From positions 2,519,001-2,583,000 of the forward strand of contig NZ_JALPKR020000002.1 of assembly GCF_023195515.1 (NCBI RefSeq): 64,000 nt of DNA, written 5' to 3'. The position numbers and the translations under genes are program-made. Below are positions 26,598 to 35,180 of the stretch, piece after piece. How positions within the stretch are numbered: position 1 is the stretch's first letter; every line of letters starts with the position of its first letter. The DNA comes from Variovorax sp. S12S4. GTDB taxonomy: Bacteria; Pseudomonadota; Gammaproteobacteria; Burkholderiales; Burkholderiaceae_C. The notes below the pieces were generated by a model. The model was not told the origin of the DNA. It saw only the letters and a program-made list of their open reading frames with translations, and searched no databases.

Positions 26598-27599
26598 CTA
26601 CTCGAGCTTGGCGCCCGAATCCTTGATCAGGCGCTCCCAGATCGGGCTTTCCTTCTTGTACACGGCGGTAAACGCCTCGGGCGAGCTCTCCTTCAGGTCG
26701 AAGCCCATGGCTGCCACACGGGCCTGCACATCGGGCTGGCGCGTGGCCTTGCCCACTTCCTCGGCAATGCGCTGCATGATCGGCTTGGGCGTGCCGGCCG
26801 GCATGGCAATGGCGAGCCAGCCGGCCACGCGGTAGGCCTCGTCGTCCAGGCCCTGCTCGGCCAGCGTCGGCACGTCGGGCAGCGTGGCCATCCGGCGCTC
26901 GCCGCTCACGCCAACGGCCTTGAGCTTGCCGGCCTCGATGTGCGGCTTGGCCACCAGTGCGCTGGCAAAGGCCATCTGGATCTGGCCGCCGATCAGGTCT
27001 TGCAGCATCGGCGCCTCGCCCTTGTAGGCCACGTGGTTCATCTCGGCCTTCTGCGTAAGGCTCATGTGCGCGCCGGCCAGGTGCGGATACGCGCCCACGC
27101 CGTACGAGCCGTAGGCCACCTTGCCCTTGTTGGCGGCCACGTACTTCAGGAGCTCCGGCCCGTTCTTCACCGGCACGCTGGGGTGCACCACCAGCACCAG
27201 CGGAGCCGTGGCAATCTGGTAGACCAGCGTGAGGTCGCGCTGCGTGTCGTAGGGCAGCTTCTGATAAAGGAACTGGTTGGTCAGCAGCGAATTGCTCAGC
27301 GCCAGCACCAGGGTGTAGCCATCGGGCGGTGCCTTGGCCACGGCATCGGTGCCGATGATGCCGGCGGCGCCGGGCTTGTTGTCGATGATGACCGGCTGGC
27401 CCAGCCCGGCGGCCATCTTCTCGCCGATGATGCGCGCCAGCACGTCGGTGGCGCCGCCCGGGGCAAAGGGCACCACCATGCGGATCGGCTTGGCCGGATA
27501 GGTCTGCGCCCAGCCGGCGGTGGTGGCCGTGAGCGCGAGCGATGCAATGGCAAGGCCGTGCAGGGCTCGGCGGGTGGTGGTGAATGTGGCGTTGTTCAT
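26598..27599 (-). CDS. Bug family (TctC-like) periplasmic binding protein
   Basis: A 333-aa extracytoplasmic binding protein of the large Bug family, the soluble part of tripartite tricarboxylate transporters. A signal peptide is clear (RALHGLAIASLALTATTAGW). The mature start YPAKPIRMVVPFAPGGATD and IDNKPGAAGIIG are family signatures. Members bind carboxylates or aromatics. No tctA or tctB gene is near, as is common for Bug genes in Burkholderiales. Its position after the acyl-CoA ligase suggests the ligand is the acid that the ligase activates. Confidence 0.93.
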   Translation of the reverse strand: MNNATFTTTRRALHGLAIASLALTATTAGWAQTYPAKPIRMVVPFAPGGATDVLARIIGEKMAAGLGQPVIIDNKPGAAGIIGTDAVAKAPPDGYTLVLALSNSLLTNQFLYQKLPYDTQRDLTLVYQIATAPLVLVVHPSVPVKNGPELLKYVAANKGKVAYGSYGVGAYPHLAGAHMSLTQKAEMNHVAYKGEAPMLQDLIGGQIQMAFASALVAKPHIEAGKLKAVGVSGERRMATLPDVPTLAEQGLDDEAYRVAGWLAIAMPAGTPKPIMQRIAEEVGKATRQPDVQARVAAMGFDLKESSPEAFTAVYKKESPIWERLIKDSGAKLE

Positions 27600-27663
27600 A
27601 TTCTCGATGTCTCCGATGGTTGATTTGTTTTTTATGCGCTTGCCGCCAGCCACATCGTGCCGG

Positions 27664-29607
27664 CTAGCCGGTAAGCACCCGGGTCTTGAAAGGCAAGGGC
27701 GCCAGCGCCGCTTCGATCCGCTGCAGCAGCGGCGCCGCGAGCGTGCCCGCGGCGGCTGCTTCGATGCGCACCTCCACCAGGCTTTCGCCCTCATTGCGCA
27801 CGCTCGGCCGGGCGGCTTCCGTCACGCCGAGCTCGTTGCAGATCTGCGCCACCGCGGCCGCCACCACGCGGCTCGCCGCCATGGCGCGCAGCTCGGGTTT
27901 GTAGATCTTGCCGACGTTGGTCATCGGCATGTTCTCGATGACGATCACCGATTTGGGCTTGGCCGGTGCCTCGTCGACGCGCGCGGCGGTGAAGGCCAGC
28001 AGTTCATCTTCCGTTGCCGATGCGCCCGGCACCAGCGTTGCGAACACCACCGGCAGTTCGCCCGCATACGCATCGGGCGCACCCACCGCCGCGCACAGCT
28101 GCACCGCCGGATGCGCGCCCAGCGCGTCCTCGATCACCTTGGGGTCGATGTTGTGGCCGCTGCGGATGATCAGGTCCTTCGAGCGGCCGCTCAGGTTGAG
28201 CCGCCCTTCGCCATCGATCCAGCCCAGGTCGCCGGTCGCAAGCCAGCCGTCGGCCGTGAAGGCCTTCGCGTTGTCCGCCGGATCGACAAAGCCAGAGAAC
28301 AGGTTGGGCGACTTGAACAGCACCATGCCCTGCTCGCCCGGCGGCAGGTCGCGGTCGCTGGCGTTGCCGCTTTCGTCGAGCGCCACGATGCGCATCTGCA
28401 TATACGGCAGCGGAAAGCCGACGCAGCCCGCCGGCCCGTCGACGCCGGGCGGCGTGATGGTGGAGATCCCGGCCATTTCGGTCATGCCCAGGCTCTCGTG
28501 CACATGCAGCCCGAACAGCCGCTCGAAGCGCGCGGCCAGCTCCGGCGAGAGCACGGCGGCGCCCGTGCGGCAGTAGCCGATCGATGAAATGTCGGCGCCG
28601 TCCAGCGGCACATTCGCCAATGCGGCTAGCACCGTGGGCACGGCCGAGAGCGAGGTCGGCCGGTACTTCTCGACCAGCTTCCAGTAGTTGGCGAGCACCT
28701 CCCTGTTGCGCAGCAGCGAGGTGGTCGGAATGATCACCTCCACCCCGGCCGAGAGCGACGCCAGCGAAGCCGGCAGCACGCCCGCCACGTGGAACAGCGG
28801 ATAGCCGTTGATCGAGATGCCTTGCTCGTTCATGCCCGCGACCTGCACGCTGGCCCAGGCGGTGAACACCTGCGCGCCGTGGCTGTGGCGCGCGAGCTTG
28901 GGCGCGCCGGTGGTGCCGCCGGTATGAAAGTAGGCGGCGATGTCGGTGGGTGCGATGTCTCGGCTGCTCACGAGGTGGTCTGAAGGCTGCGCGGCGCGCA
29001 GCGCGTCGAAATCGGCGACGCCGTCGGGCAATGCGCCCGCGGCGCCCGGCGCCTCGTCGTGCGGCGCCACGCGCAGCACGGTGGTGAGTGTCGGCACCTG
29101 GCTGCGCAGTCGCATGGCCTTCGACCACATGCCCGATTCGCTGTCCGAGCCGTAGGCAATCAGCACCTTGGCGCGGCCGGCAGTCATCAGCGCCACCAGC
29201 TTCTCGTCGGTGAGCAGCGGGTTGAGCGGCTGCACGATGCCCGCCGCTTCTCCGCCCCACAGGGCAAGGTGGTACTCGAGGCAGCCCGGCAGCAGCACCG
29301 CCACCGCGTCCTCGGGGCCCATCCCCAGCGCATGCAGCATGTTCGCGGTCTGGTGGATGCCCGCGAGCAAGTCGGCGTACGACCAGCGGATCGGCTCGTC
29401 GGCCGGGTTGCCGGTGCGAAGAAAGGTGAGCGCGGTCTTGCCGCCGAAGGCCGCGCCCGCGTTGCGAAAGATCTCGTAGGTGCTGCGCACCGTCAGCGCC
29501 TCCTCGAGCGGAGTTTCCTCGAGCCTGCGGATATCGGCCAGGCTGCGCACCGGAAACTGGGGGCGGAACGGCTCGCCGGCCATCTTGGTCTTCTTGCTGT
29601 CTGCCAT
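27664..29607 (-). CDS. Acyl-CoA synthetase (AMP-forming)
   Basis: A 647-aa adenylate-forming ligase that activates a carboxylic acid to its CoA thioester. The ATP loop reads HTGGTTGAPKLARHSHGA, a variant of the usual SGTTG; the later hinge is GRSKDLIIRSGHNIDP, and a lysine near the end lies in NVGKIYKPELRA. Large active-site residues such as YGSDSE are unusual and do not give the substrate. It lies between two Bug-type binding-protein genes on the same strand. AGGAGACACG lies before the ATG. Likely activates the acid taken up by one of them. Confidence 0.92.
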   Translation of the reverse strand: MADSKKTKMAGEPFRPQFPVRSLADIRRLEETPLEEALTVRSTYEIFRNAGAAFGGKTALTFLRTGNPADEPIRWSYADLLAGIHQTANMLHALGMGPEDAVAVLLPGCLEYHLALWGGEAAGIVQPLNPLLTDEKLVALMTAGRAKVLIAYGSDSESGMWSKAMRLRSQVPTLTTVLRVAPHDEAPGAAGALPDGVADFDALRAAQPSDHLVSSRDIAPTDIAAYFHTGGTTGAPKLARHSHGAQVFTAWASVQVAGMNEQGISINGYPLFHVAGVLPASLASLSAGVEVIIPTTSLLRNREVLANYWKLVEKYRPTSLSAVPTVLAALANVPLDGADISSIGYCRTGAAVLSPELAARFERLFGLHVHESLGMTEMAGISTITPPGVDGPAGCVGFPLPYMQMRIVALDESGNASDRDLPPGEQGMVLFKSPNLFSGFVDPADNAKAFTADGWLATGDLGWIDGEGRLNLSGRSKDLIIRSGHNIDPKVIEDALGAHPAVQLCAAVGAPDAYAGELPVVFATLVPGASATEDELLAFTAARVDEAPAKPKSVIVIENMPMTNVGKIYKPELRAMAASRVVAAAVAQICNELGVTEAARPSVRNEGESLVEVRIEAAAAGTLAAPLLQRIEAALAPLPFKTRVLTG

Positions 29608-29656
29608 GCGTGTCTCCTGATGTTGTCTCTTTGCCGGCCGCGTGCGAAGCGCTGTT

Positions 29657-30655
29657 TTACTGGTTCGTGATCTTGTTGTCGCGAATGACCTTGCCCCAGC
29701 GCTCGAAATCCTGGCGCATGCGCGTGCCCGTTTGCTCGGGCGTGCCGTAGGCCGCGAAGGAGCCGACGCTTTCGAGCTTGTCCTGCACGTCCTTGTCGGC
29801 CAGCGCGTTCTTCAGCTCGGCGCTCATGCGGTCGACCACGTCCTTGGGCGTGCCCGCGGGCGCCAGCAGGCCGCCCCAAGAGGTCGCATCGAAGCCCGGG
29901 AAGCCCTGTTCGGCCACCGTCTTCACGTCGGGCAGCAGGCTCACGCGCTTGCCCGAGCCGACCGCAATCGCGCGCAGCGTGCCGGCGCGGATGTGCGGCA
30001 TCACCGCCACCAGGTCCGAGAACATGGCCGGCACCTGCCCGCCGATCAGGTCGGTCACGGCCGGCGCGCTGCCGCGGTAGGGCACGTGCTGCATGTCGAA
30101 CTTGCCGATGTTCTTGAGTTGCTCGGTCGTCAGGTGGCCGAAACTGCCTGCGCCCGCCGTCGTGTAGTTGAGCTTGCCGCCTTCGGCCTTGGCCTTGGCA
30201 ATCAGCCCTTGCAGGTCGTTCACGCCGGGCAGCGCCTTCGGATTGACCACCATGACGATCGGCAAGTCATAGACGACGCCCACAGGCGTGAAGCTCTTGA
30301 AGATGTCGTAGGGCGTGGGGCCGTACAGGTGCGCGGCCAGCAGCGTGGGCGTGGCCAGCATCACGAAGGTGTAGCCGTCGGGCGCGGCCTTGGCGGCAGC
30401 CGCCGCGCCGATGGTGCCCGAGGCGCCGCTGCGGTTGTCGATGAGGATGTTCTGCTTCAGGCCCTGCGACATCTTCTGCGCCACGATGCGCGTGGCCACG
30501 TCGGTCGGGCCGCCGGGTGGAAAAGGCACGACCACGGTGATCGGCTTGGCGGGCCAGGCTTGCGCGAAGGCGGCGCCTGCCACCAGCGGAAGCGCCAGGG
30601 CGATGAGCGCGCGGCGTGCGGGATTGCGAAGGGAGCGGGAAAAAGGAAACGCCAT
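29657..30655 (-). CDS. Bug family (TctC-like) periplasmic binding protein
   Basis: A 332-aa binding protein, second in this cluster. Signal peptide ARRALIALALPLVAGAAFAQ, then WPAKPITVVVPFPPGGPTD and IDNRSGASGTIGAA, as in Bug proteins. It is distinct from the one at 26598, with perhaps half of residues shared by eye. It lies between the CoA-transferase and ligase genes. Probably binds the same class of acid, possibly a different member. Confidence 0.93.
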   Translation of the reverse strand: MAFPFSRSLRNPARRALIALALPLVAGAAFAQAWPAKPITVVVPFPPGGPTDVATRIVAQKMSQGLKQNILIDNRSGASGTIGAAAAAKAAPDGYTFVMLATPTLLAAHLYGPTPYDIFKSFTPVGVVYDLPIVMVVNPKALPGVNDLQGLIAKAKAEGGKLNYTTAGAGSFGHLTTEQLKNIGKFDMQHVPYRGSAPAVTDLIGGQVPAMFSDLVAVMPHIRAGTLRAIAVGSGKRVSLLPDVKTVAEQGFPGFDATSWGGLLAPAGTPKDVVDRMSAELKNALADKDVQDKLESVGSFAAYGTPEQTGTRMRQDFERWGKVIRDNKITNQ

Positions 30656-30696
30656 GACTTCTTCAGGGAATCAATGAGGAGAAGGAAAGAGCGCCG

Positions 30697-31905
30697 TCAG
30701 AGAACGCCGTTCGATTTAAGTTGCGCGAGCTTGTCGTCCGAAAGGCCGAGCAGCGACTGCAGCACCTCGTGCGTGGCTTCGCCCAGTTGCGGCGGCGCGC
30801 TGCGCACCGGCAGCCGCTCGCCGTCGAAGCGGTAGGGCGGTGCCAGCACGTTGACCTTGCCGGCCACGGGATGCGGTTGTTCGGTGACAAGGCCCGCGTC
30901 GGTCGCGCGCTTGGAGTTGAGCGCTTCGAGCAGGCCCAGCACCTCGCCGCACGGAATGCCCGATTGCGTGAGCTTGGCCAGCAGGTCGGCGCGCTGGCGC
31001 TTGGCCAATTCGGCATGCAGCTCAGGCAGCAGCACCGCGCGGTTTGCCGAACGCAGGATGTTGGTCTTGAAGCGTTCGTCCGCCGCAAGGTCGGGGCGCT
31101 CGAGCACGTCGGTGCAGAAGCGAGAGAACTGCGCGTTGTTGCCCACGGTAATGACCAGCGGGCCGTCCGCCGCGTCGAACACGCCGTAGGGCACGATCGA
31201 CGGATGCGAGTTGCCGTAGCGCGGCGGGTCTTCGCCCATCAGCAGTGCTTCGAGGCCGTAGTAGGCGGTGATCATCAGGCCGCAGTCGAACAGCGCCATT
31301 TCCACGTGGCGGCCCTTGCCGGTCTTTTCGCGCTGGTACAGCGCGGCCAGCACGGCCTGTGCCGAGTACATGCCGGTGAACAGGTCGACCACCGCCACGC
31401 CGAACTTCAGCGGCGGCTGGTTGGCTTCGCCGTTCAGCGCCATCAGGCCCGCCTCGCCCTGCACCACCAGGTCGTACCCCGGGCGCGCGGCCTCGGGGCC
31501 GGTGCGGTCATAACCCGAGATCGAGCAGTAGATGAGCTTCGGGTTTTCCTTGCTCAGCTGTTCATAGCCGAGGCCGAGCTTGTCGATGCCGCCGAACTTG
31601 AAGTTCTGGATGACCACGTCGCACTGCCTGGCAAGGTCGCGCGCAATCTGCTGGCCTTCGGGCGTCTGCAGGTCGAGCGTGATCGAGCGCTTGTTGCGGT
31701 TCACGCTGTTGAAGTAGGCCGTCTCGGTGTTGCCGACACGCAGGCCCCAGTCGCGCGTGTCGTCGCCGCGGCCCGGGTGCTCGACCTTGATGACTTCGGC
31801 GCCCATGTCGGCCAGCACCATGCCGCACCAGGGGCCCGCAAGGATGCGGGACAGATCGAGAACGCGCACGCCGGCAAGCGGCAGCGAGGAATTCAGCATG
31901 GGCAT
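30697..31905 (-). CDS. CoA transferase, class III (CaiB/BaiF family)
   Basis: A 402-aa enzyme that moves CoA between acids. The N-terminal segment LPLAGVRVLDLSRILAGPW is typical, as are ADMGAEVIKVEHPGRGDDTR and RNKRSITLDLQ. The catalytic aspartate of this family lies after a GLM-type segment; here EAGLMALNGE is near the expected place, but I do not assign the residue. AAGGGAG supports the ATG at 31905; a second ATG lies two codons later. Its presence beside an ATP-dependent ligase gives the pathway two ways to make the CoA ester. Confidence 0.93.
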   Translation of the reverse strand: MPMLNSSLPLAGVRVLDLSRILAGPWCGMVLADMGAEVIKVEHPGRGDDTRDWGLRVGNTETAYFNSVNRNKRSITLDLQTPEGQQIARDLARQCDVVIQNFKFGGIDKLGLGYEQLSKENPKLIYCSISGYDRTGPEAARPGYDLVVQGEAGLMALNGEANQPPLKFGVAVVDLFTGMYSAQAVLAALYQREKTGKGRHVEMALFDCGLMITAYYGLEALLMGEDPPRYGNSHPSIVPYGVFDAADGPLVITVGNNAQFSRFCTDVLERPDLAADERFKTNILRSANRAVLLPELHAELAKRQRADLLAKLTQSGIPCGEVLGLLEALNSKRATDAGLVTEQPHPVAGKVNVLAPPYRFDGERLPVRSAPPQLGEATHEVLQSLLGLSDDKLAQLKSNGVL

Positions 31906-31981
31906 GAGAGCAACTCCCTTGAAACGAGAAAGCCCCGCAGCGTGTGCGAGGCGTGATGTGGGGTGAATGCGGCCGGCAGCG

Positions 31982-32794
31982 TCAGGAAGCGTTCGGCTTC
32001 TGCCGGCGCAGCGCCGCGAAATCCGCCGTGCGCTTGCCGAGAAAGGCGCCAATGCCCTCGGCCGCTTCGGCATCGGCCTGCGACTCGACCATGTACACGG
32101 CCTCGGCCTCGAGCTGTTCCTCGAGCGTGGCGCGGTGCGCCTGGCGGCACAGCGTCTTGATGCGCGCGCTTGCGCGCTGCGGGCCGTTGGCCACCTTGGC
32201 GGCGAGTGCAACGGCCTCGGCCAGTGCGGCGCCCTTGTCGGTGAGCCGGTTGACCGCGCCCAGCGCGTGGAGGCGTTCGGCTGTCATGCGGTCGCCGGTC
32301 AGGCACATTTCGGTCAGCACCTGGCGCGAGACGAACTCCGACAGAAAAGCCGTGGCGCCGCCGTCCGGCGTGAGGCCGACCTTGACGTAGGCCACGGTGT
32401 AGAACGCGTCGCGCGCCGACACCAGCATGTCGCAGGCCAGCGCCATCGACAGGCCCGCGCCCGCCGCACCGCCTTCCACGGCGGCGATGACGGGCTTGCC
32501 GCAATCGCGAATGGCGCGGATCAGGTTGTTCAGGCCTTCGAGCTTTTCGCGGCGTTCCGAAGCAGGCAGTTCGCGGCGCTTGGCCAGCAGGTTCAGGTCG
32601 CCGCCCGAGCAGAAGAAGTCGCCCGCGCCGGTGAAGACGATGGCGCCGACTTCCGGATCGGCTTGCGCGTCGGCGAGCGCGGCGCTCAGCTCCGCATACA
32701 GCGTCGGCGTGATCGCGTTGCGCGCGCCCGGGTTGCTGTTGGTCAGGATGCGGACGGCACCCTGCTGGCTGATGAGAACGGTCTTGTCGCTCAT
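31982..32794 (-). CDS. Enoyl-CoA hydratase/isomerase family protein
   Basis: A 270-aa crotonase-family enzyme. FFCSGGDLNLL and EGGAAGAGLSMALACD form the two oxyanion-hole segments; KVGLTPDGGAT carries aspartate where hydratases have glutamate, so isomerase activity or a special substrate is possible. The start ATG overlaps the stop of the preceding acyl-CoA dehydrogenase gene as ATGA, so translation is coupled. Confidence 0.92.
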   Translation of the reverse strand: MSDKTVLISQQGAVRILTNSNPGARNAITPTLYAELSAALADAQADPEVGAIVFTGAGDFFCSGGDLNLLAKRRELPASERREKLEGLNNLIRAIRDCGKPVIAAVEGGAAGAGLSMALACDMLVSARDAFYTVAYVKVGLTPDGGATAFLSEFVSRQVLTEMCLTGDRMTAERLHALGAVNRLTDKGAALAEAVALAAKVANGPQRASARIKTLCRQAHRATLEEQLEAEAVYMVESQADAEAAEGIGAFLGKRTADFAALRRQKPNAS

Positions 32795-33933
32795 TGCACG
32801 GTCTCCTTGCCGAGCGCGATGTAGCGCTGCAGATGATGGTCTTCGTCGCCGAGCTGGTGGTCGATCATCACGAGCCGCTTGGCATAGTGCGGCAGCGGCA
32901 GCTCCCAGGTCATGCCGATGCCGCCGTGCATCTGGATGCTTTCTTCCGCCACCAGCGCGCCGATGCGGCCGATGCTGAACTTGGCGGCCGAGAGCGCACG
33001 CTCGCGCGCCACGCGGTCCGCACCGTCGATGGCCGCTGCCGCATTGATCACCGCCGAGCGCGCCTGCTCGATCTCGAGCAGCAGGTCGGCCATGCGGTGC
33101 TGCAGTGCCTGAAAGCTGCCGATCAACGTGCCGAACTGCTTGCGCGTGCGCAGGTAATCGAGCGTGGCGGTCTTGGCGGCTTCCATGGCGCCCACGGCTT
33201 CGGCACACAGCGCGAGCACGCCGCGGCCGATGGCGCGCTCCAGCGTGGCGTGGCCCTGGCCTTCGGTGCCCAGCAGTGCATCGGCACCCAGCTTCACGCC
33301 GTCGAATGCGAGTTCGGCCACGCGGCCGCCGTCGATGGCGGGGCAGCCGCGCACCGTGAGGCCCGGCGTCTTTGCGGGCACCAGAAACAGCGAGATGCCG
33401 GCCTCGTCGTTCACGCCGCCCGATGTGCGGGCGGAAACCAGGAACAGGTCGGCCTGCTCGCCGTGCGGCACGACCGCCTTGGCACCGCTCAGCACCCAGC
33501 CGCTGCCGCTGCGCTCGGCGCGGGTGGCCACGTGCGTGCGCTCATAGTGCGCGCCGGCTTCGTCGTGTGCAAAGGCGGTAACGATGGCGCCGTTGATGAT
33601 GTCGCCGAGCTTTTCTTTCTGCGCAGCGTTGCCTGCGGCGCTGAGCGCTTCGCCGACCATCACTGCGCCCAGCAGCGGCTCGACGACGAGCCCGCGGCCC
33701 AGTGCCTCGAAGACCACGGCAATGTCGAAGCCGCCGCCGCCAAAGCCGCCATCGGCCTCGCTGAACAGCGCGCCGATCACGCCCAGTTCTGCGAACTGCT
33801 GAAAGATCTCCTTGCTGAACCCGTGTTCGGACTTTGCGATGCGGTCGCGCGCATCGAAGGCGTACTGCTCGGCGATGAAGCGGTTCAGGCTGTCGGCGAG
33901 CATGCGCCGGTCTTCGGTGTGTTCGAAGTTCAT
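32791..33933 (-). CDS. Acyl-CoA dehydrogenase, PimD-like small subunit
   Basis: A 380-aa member of the acyl-CoA dehydrogenase family. It lacks the YEGT glutamate motif at the C-terminal position, reading IDHQLGDED, but has a glutamate in HATLERAIGRG, the place used by isovaleryl-type enzymes. It resembles the small subunit of pimeloyl-CoA dehydrogenase (PimD) and lies beside a larger partner. The pair probably acts as a heteromer, as known for some steroid and dicarboxylate dehydrogenases. ATG at 33933 with AAGGAGACAC upstream. Confidence 0.9.
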   Translation of the reverse strand: MNFEHTEDRRMLADSLNRFIAEQYAFDARDRIAKSEHGFSKEIFQQFAELGVIGALFSEADGGFGGGGFDIAVVFEALGRGLVVEPLLGAVMVGEALSAAGNAAQKEKLGDIINGAIVTAFAHDEAGAHYERTHVATRAERSGSGWVLSGAKAVVPHGEQADLFLVSARTSGGVNDEAGISLFLVPAKTPGLTVRGCPAIDGGRVAELAFDGVKLGADALLGTEGQGHATLERAIGRGVLALCAEAVGAMEAAKTATLDYLRTRKQFGTLIGSFQALQHRMADLLLEIEQARSAVINAAAAIDGADRVARERALSAAKFSIGRIGALVAEESIQMHGGIGMTWELPLPHYAKRLVMIDHQLGDEDHHLQRYIALGKETVQ

Positions 33934-33946
33934 GTGCGTGTCTCCT

Positions 33947-35155
33947 TTACAGCCCGAGGATCATCTTGGAGATGATGTTCTTCTGGATTTCATTGGAGCC
34001 GCCGAAGATCGACAGCTTGCGGTTGTTGAAGTAGCGCGCGGCCGCGGCCGATGCGTAGGCCGGGCCGAAGGTTTCGCCGTTGAAGCCGTCGTGTAGCGCT
34101 TCCTCGATGAAGGGCCGGCCGTACACGCCCATCGCACGGCGTGCGAGCGACGAAATTTCTTGCCGGATCTCGGTGCCGCGAATCTTCAGCATCGAGCTCT
34201 CCGCACCCGGCACGCCGCCACCCGCCACCGCCGCGATCACGCGCAGGTTCGTCGTCTTCATGTTCTCCAGGTCGATCTCGACACGCGCCATGCGCGCCGC
34301 GAAGGCCGGGTCTTCCGCCAGCGGCTTGCCGTTCTTCGTCTGCGTGGCCGCAATGCCCTTGAGCTGTTCCAGCGCGGCCACCGAGAAGCCCACGCCCGCG
34401 ATGTTGGTGCGCTCGTAGGTCAAGAGGTACTTGGCGCAGGTCCAGCCCTTGTTCTCTTCACCGACAAGGTTTTCGGCCGGCACGCGCACGTCGGAGAAGA
34501 ACACCTCGTTCACTTCATGCTCGCCGTCGAGCGTGATGATCGGGCGCACTTCCACGCCGGGCGAGGTCATGTCGATCAGCAGGAAGCTGATGCCTTCCTG
34601 CTTCTTTGCCTCGCGGTTGGTGCGCACCAGGCAGAAGATCATGTTGGCGTGCTGGCCCAGCGTGGTCCAGGTCTTCTGGCCGTTCACGATGTAGTGGTCG
34701 CCCTGGGCGTCGATGCCGCGCACGGCCGAGGTTTTCACCGCCGCCAGGTCGGAGCCCGCGCCGGGCTCCGAATAGCCCTGGCACCACCAGTCGGAGCCGT
34801 CGAGGATGCGCGGCAGCCAGTGGCGCTTTTGCGCCTCGTTGCCGTACTTGATAAGCACCGGCCCCAGCATGTTCACGCCAAAGGGCACGATGCGCGGCGC
34901 AAAGGCCAGCGCGCATTCGTGCTCGAAGATGAACTTTTCGACCGCCGTCCAGCCCGGCCCGCCGTATTGCTCGGGCCAGTGGTTGGCGAGCCAGCCGCGC
35001 GCGTTGAGGATGGCGTGCCATTCCTCCATGTCGGCCTTGGCGAGGATCTTGCCGCTGCTCACCTTCGCCGAGAGGCGCGCGGGCAGCTTGTCGGCCAGGA
35101 AGGCGCGCACTTCCGCGCGGAAGGCTTCTTCTTCGGGGGTGAAGTTCAGGTCCAT
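33947..35155 (-). CDS. Acyl-CoA dehydrogenase, PimC-like large subunit
   Basis: A 402-aa acyl-CoA dehydrogenase. FAD-contact segments are CQGYSEPGAGSDLA and IVNGQKTWTT. The C-terminal catalytic motif is changed to FGGSNEIQ; a glutamate in LTYERTNIAG is the alternative base. This resembles the large subunit PimC. It begins at the ATG at 35155. The next gene downstream, 13 bp away, is the small subunit, supporting a two-subunit enzyme. Confidence 0.9.
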   Translation of the reverse strand: MDLNFTPEEEAFRAEVRAFLADKLPARLSAKVSSGKILAKADMEEWHAILNARGWLANHWPEQYGGPGWTAVEKFIFEHECALAFAPRIVPFGVNMLGPVLIKYGNEAQKRHWLPRILDGSDWWCQGYSEPGAGSDLAAVKTSAVRGIDAQGDHYIVNGQKTWTTLGQHANMIFCLVRTNREAKKQEGISFLLIDMTSPGVEVRPIITLDGEHEVNEVFFSDVRVPAENLVGEENKGWTCAKYLLTYERTNIAGVGFSVAALEQLKGIAATQTKNGKPLAEDPAFAARMARVEIDLENMKTTNLRVIAAVAGGGVPGAESSMLKIRGTEIRQEISSLARRAMGVYGRPFIEEALHDGFNGETFGPAYASAAAARYFNNRKLSIFGGSNEIQKNIISKMILGL

Positions 35156-35180
35156 GGCGTCGCTTCTTTCAGAAAGGGGG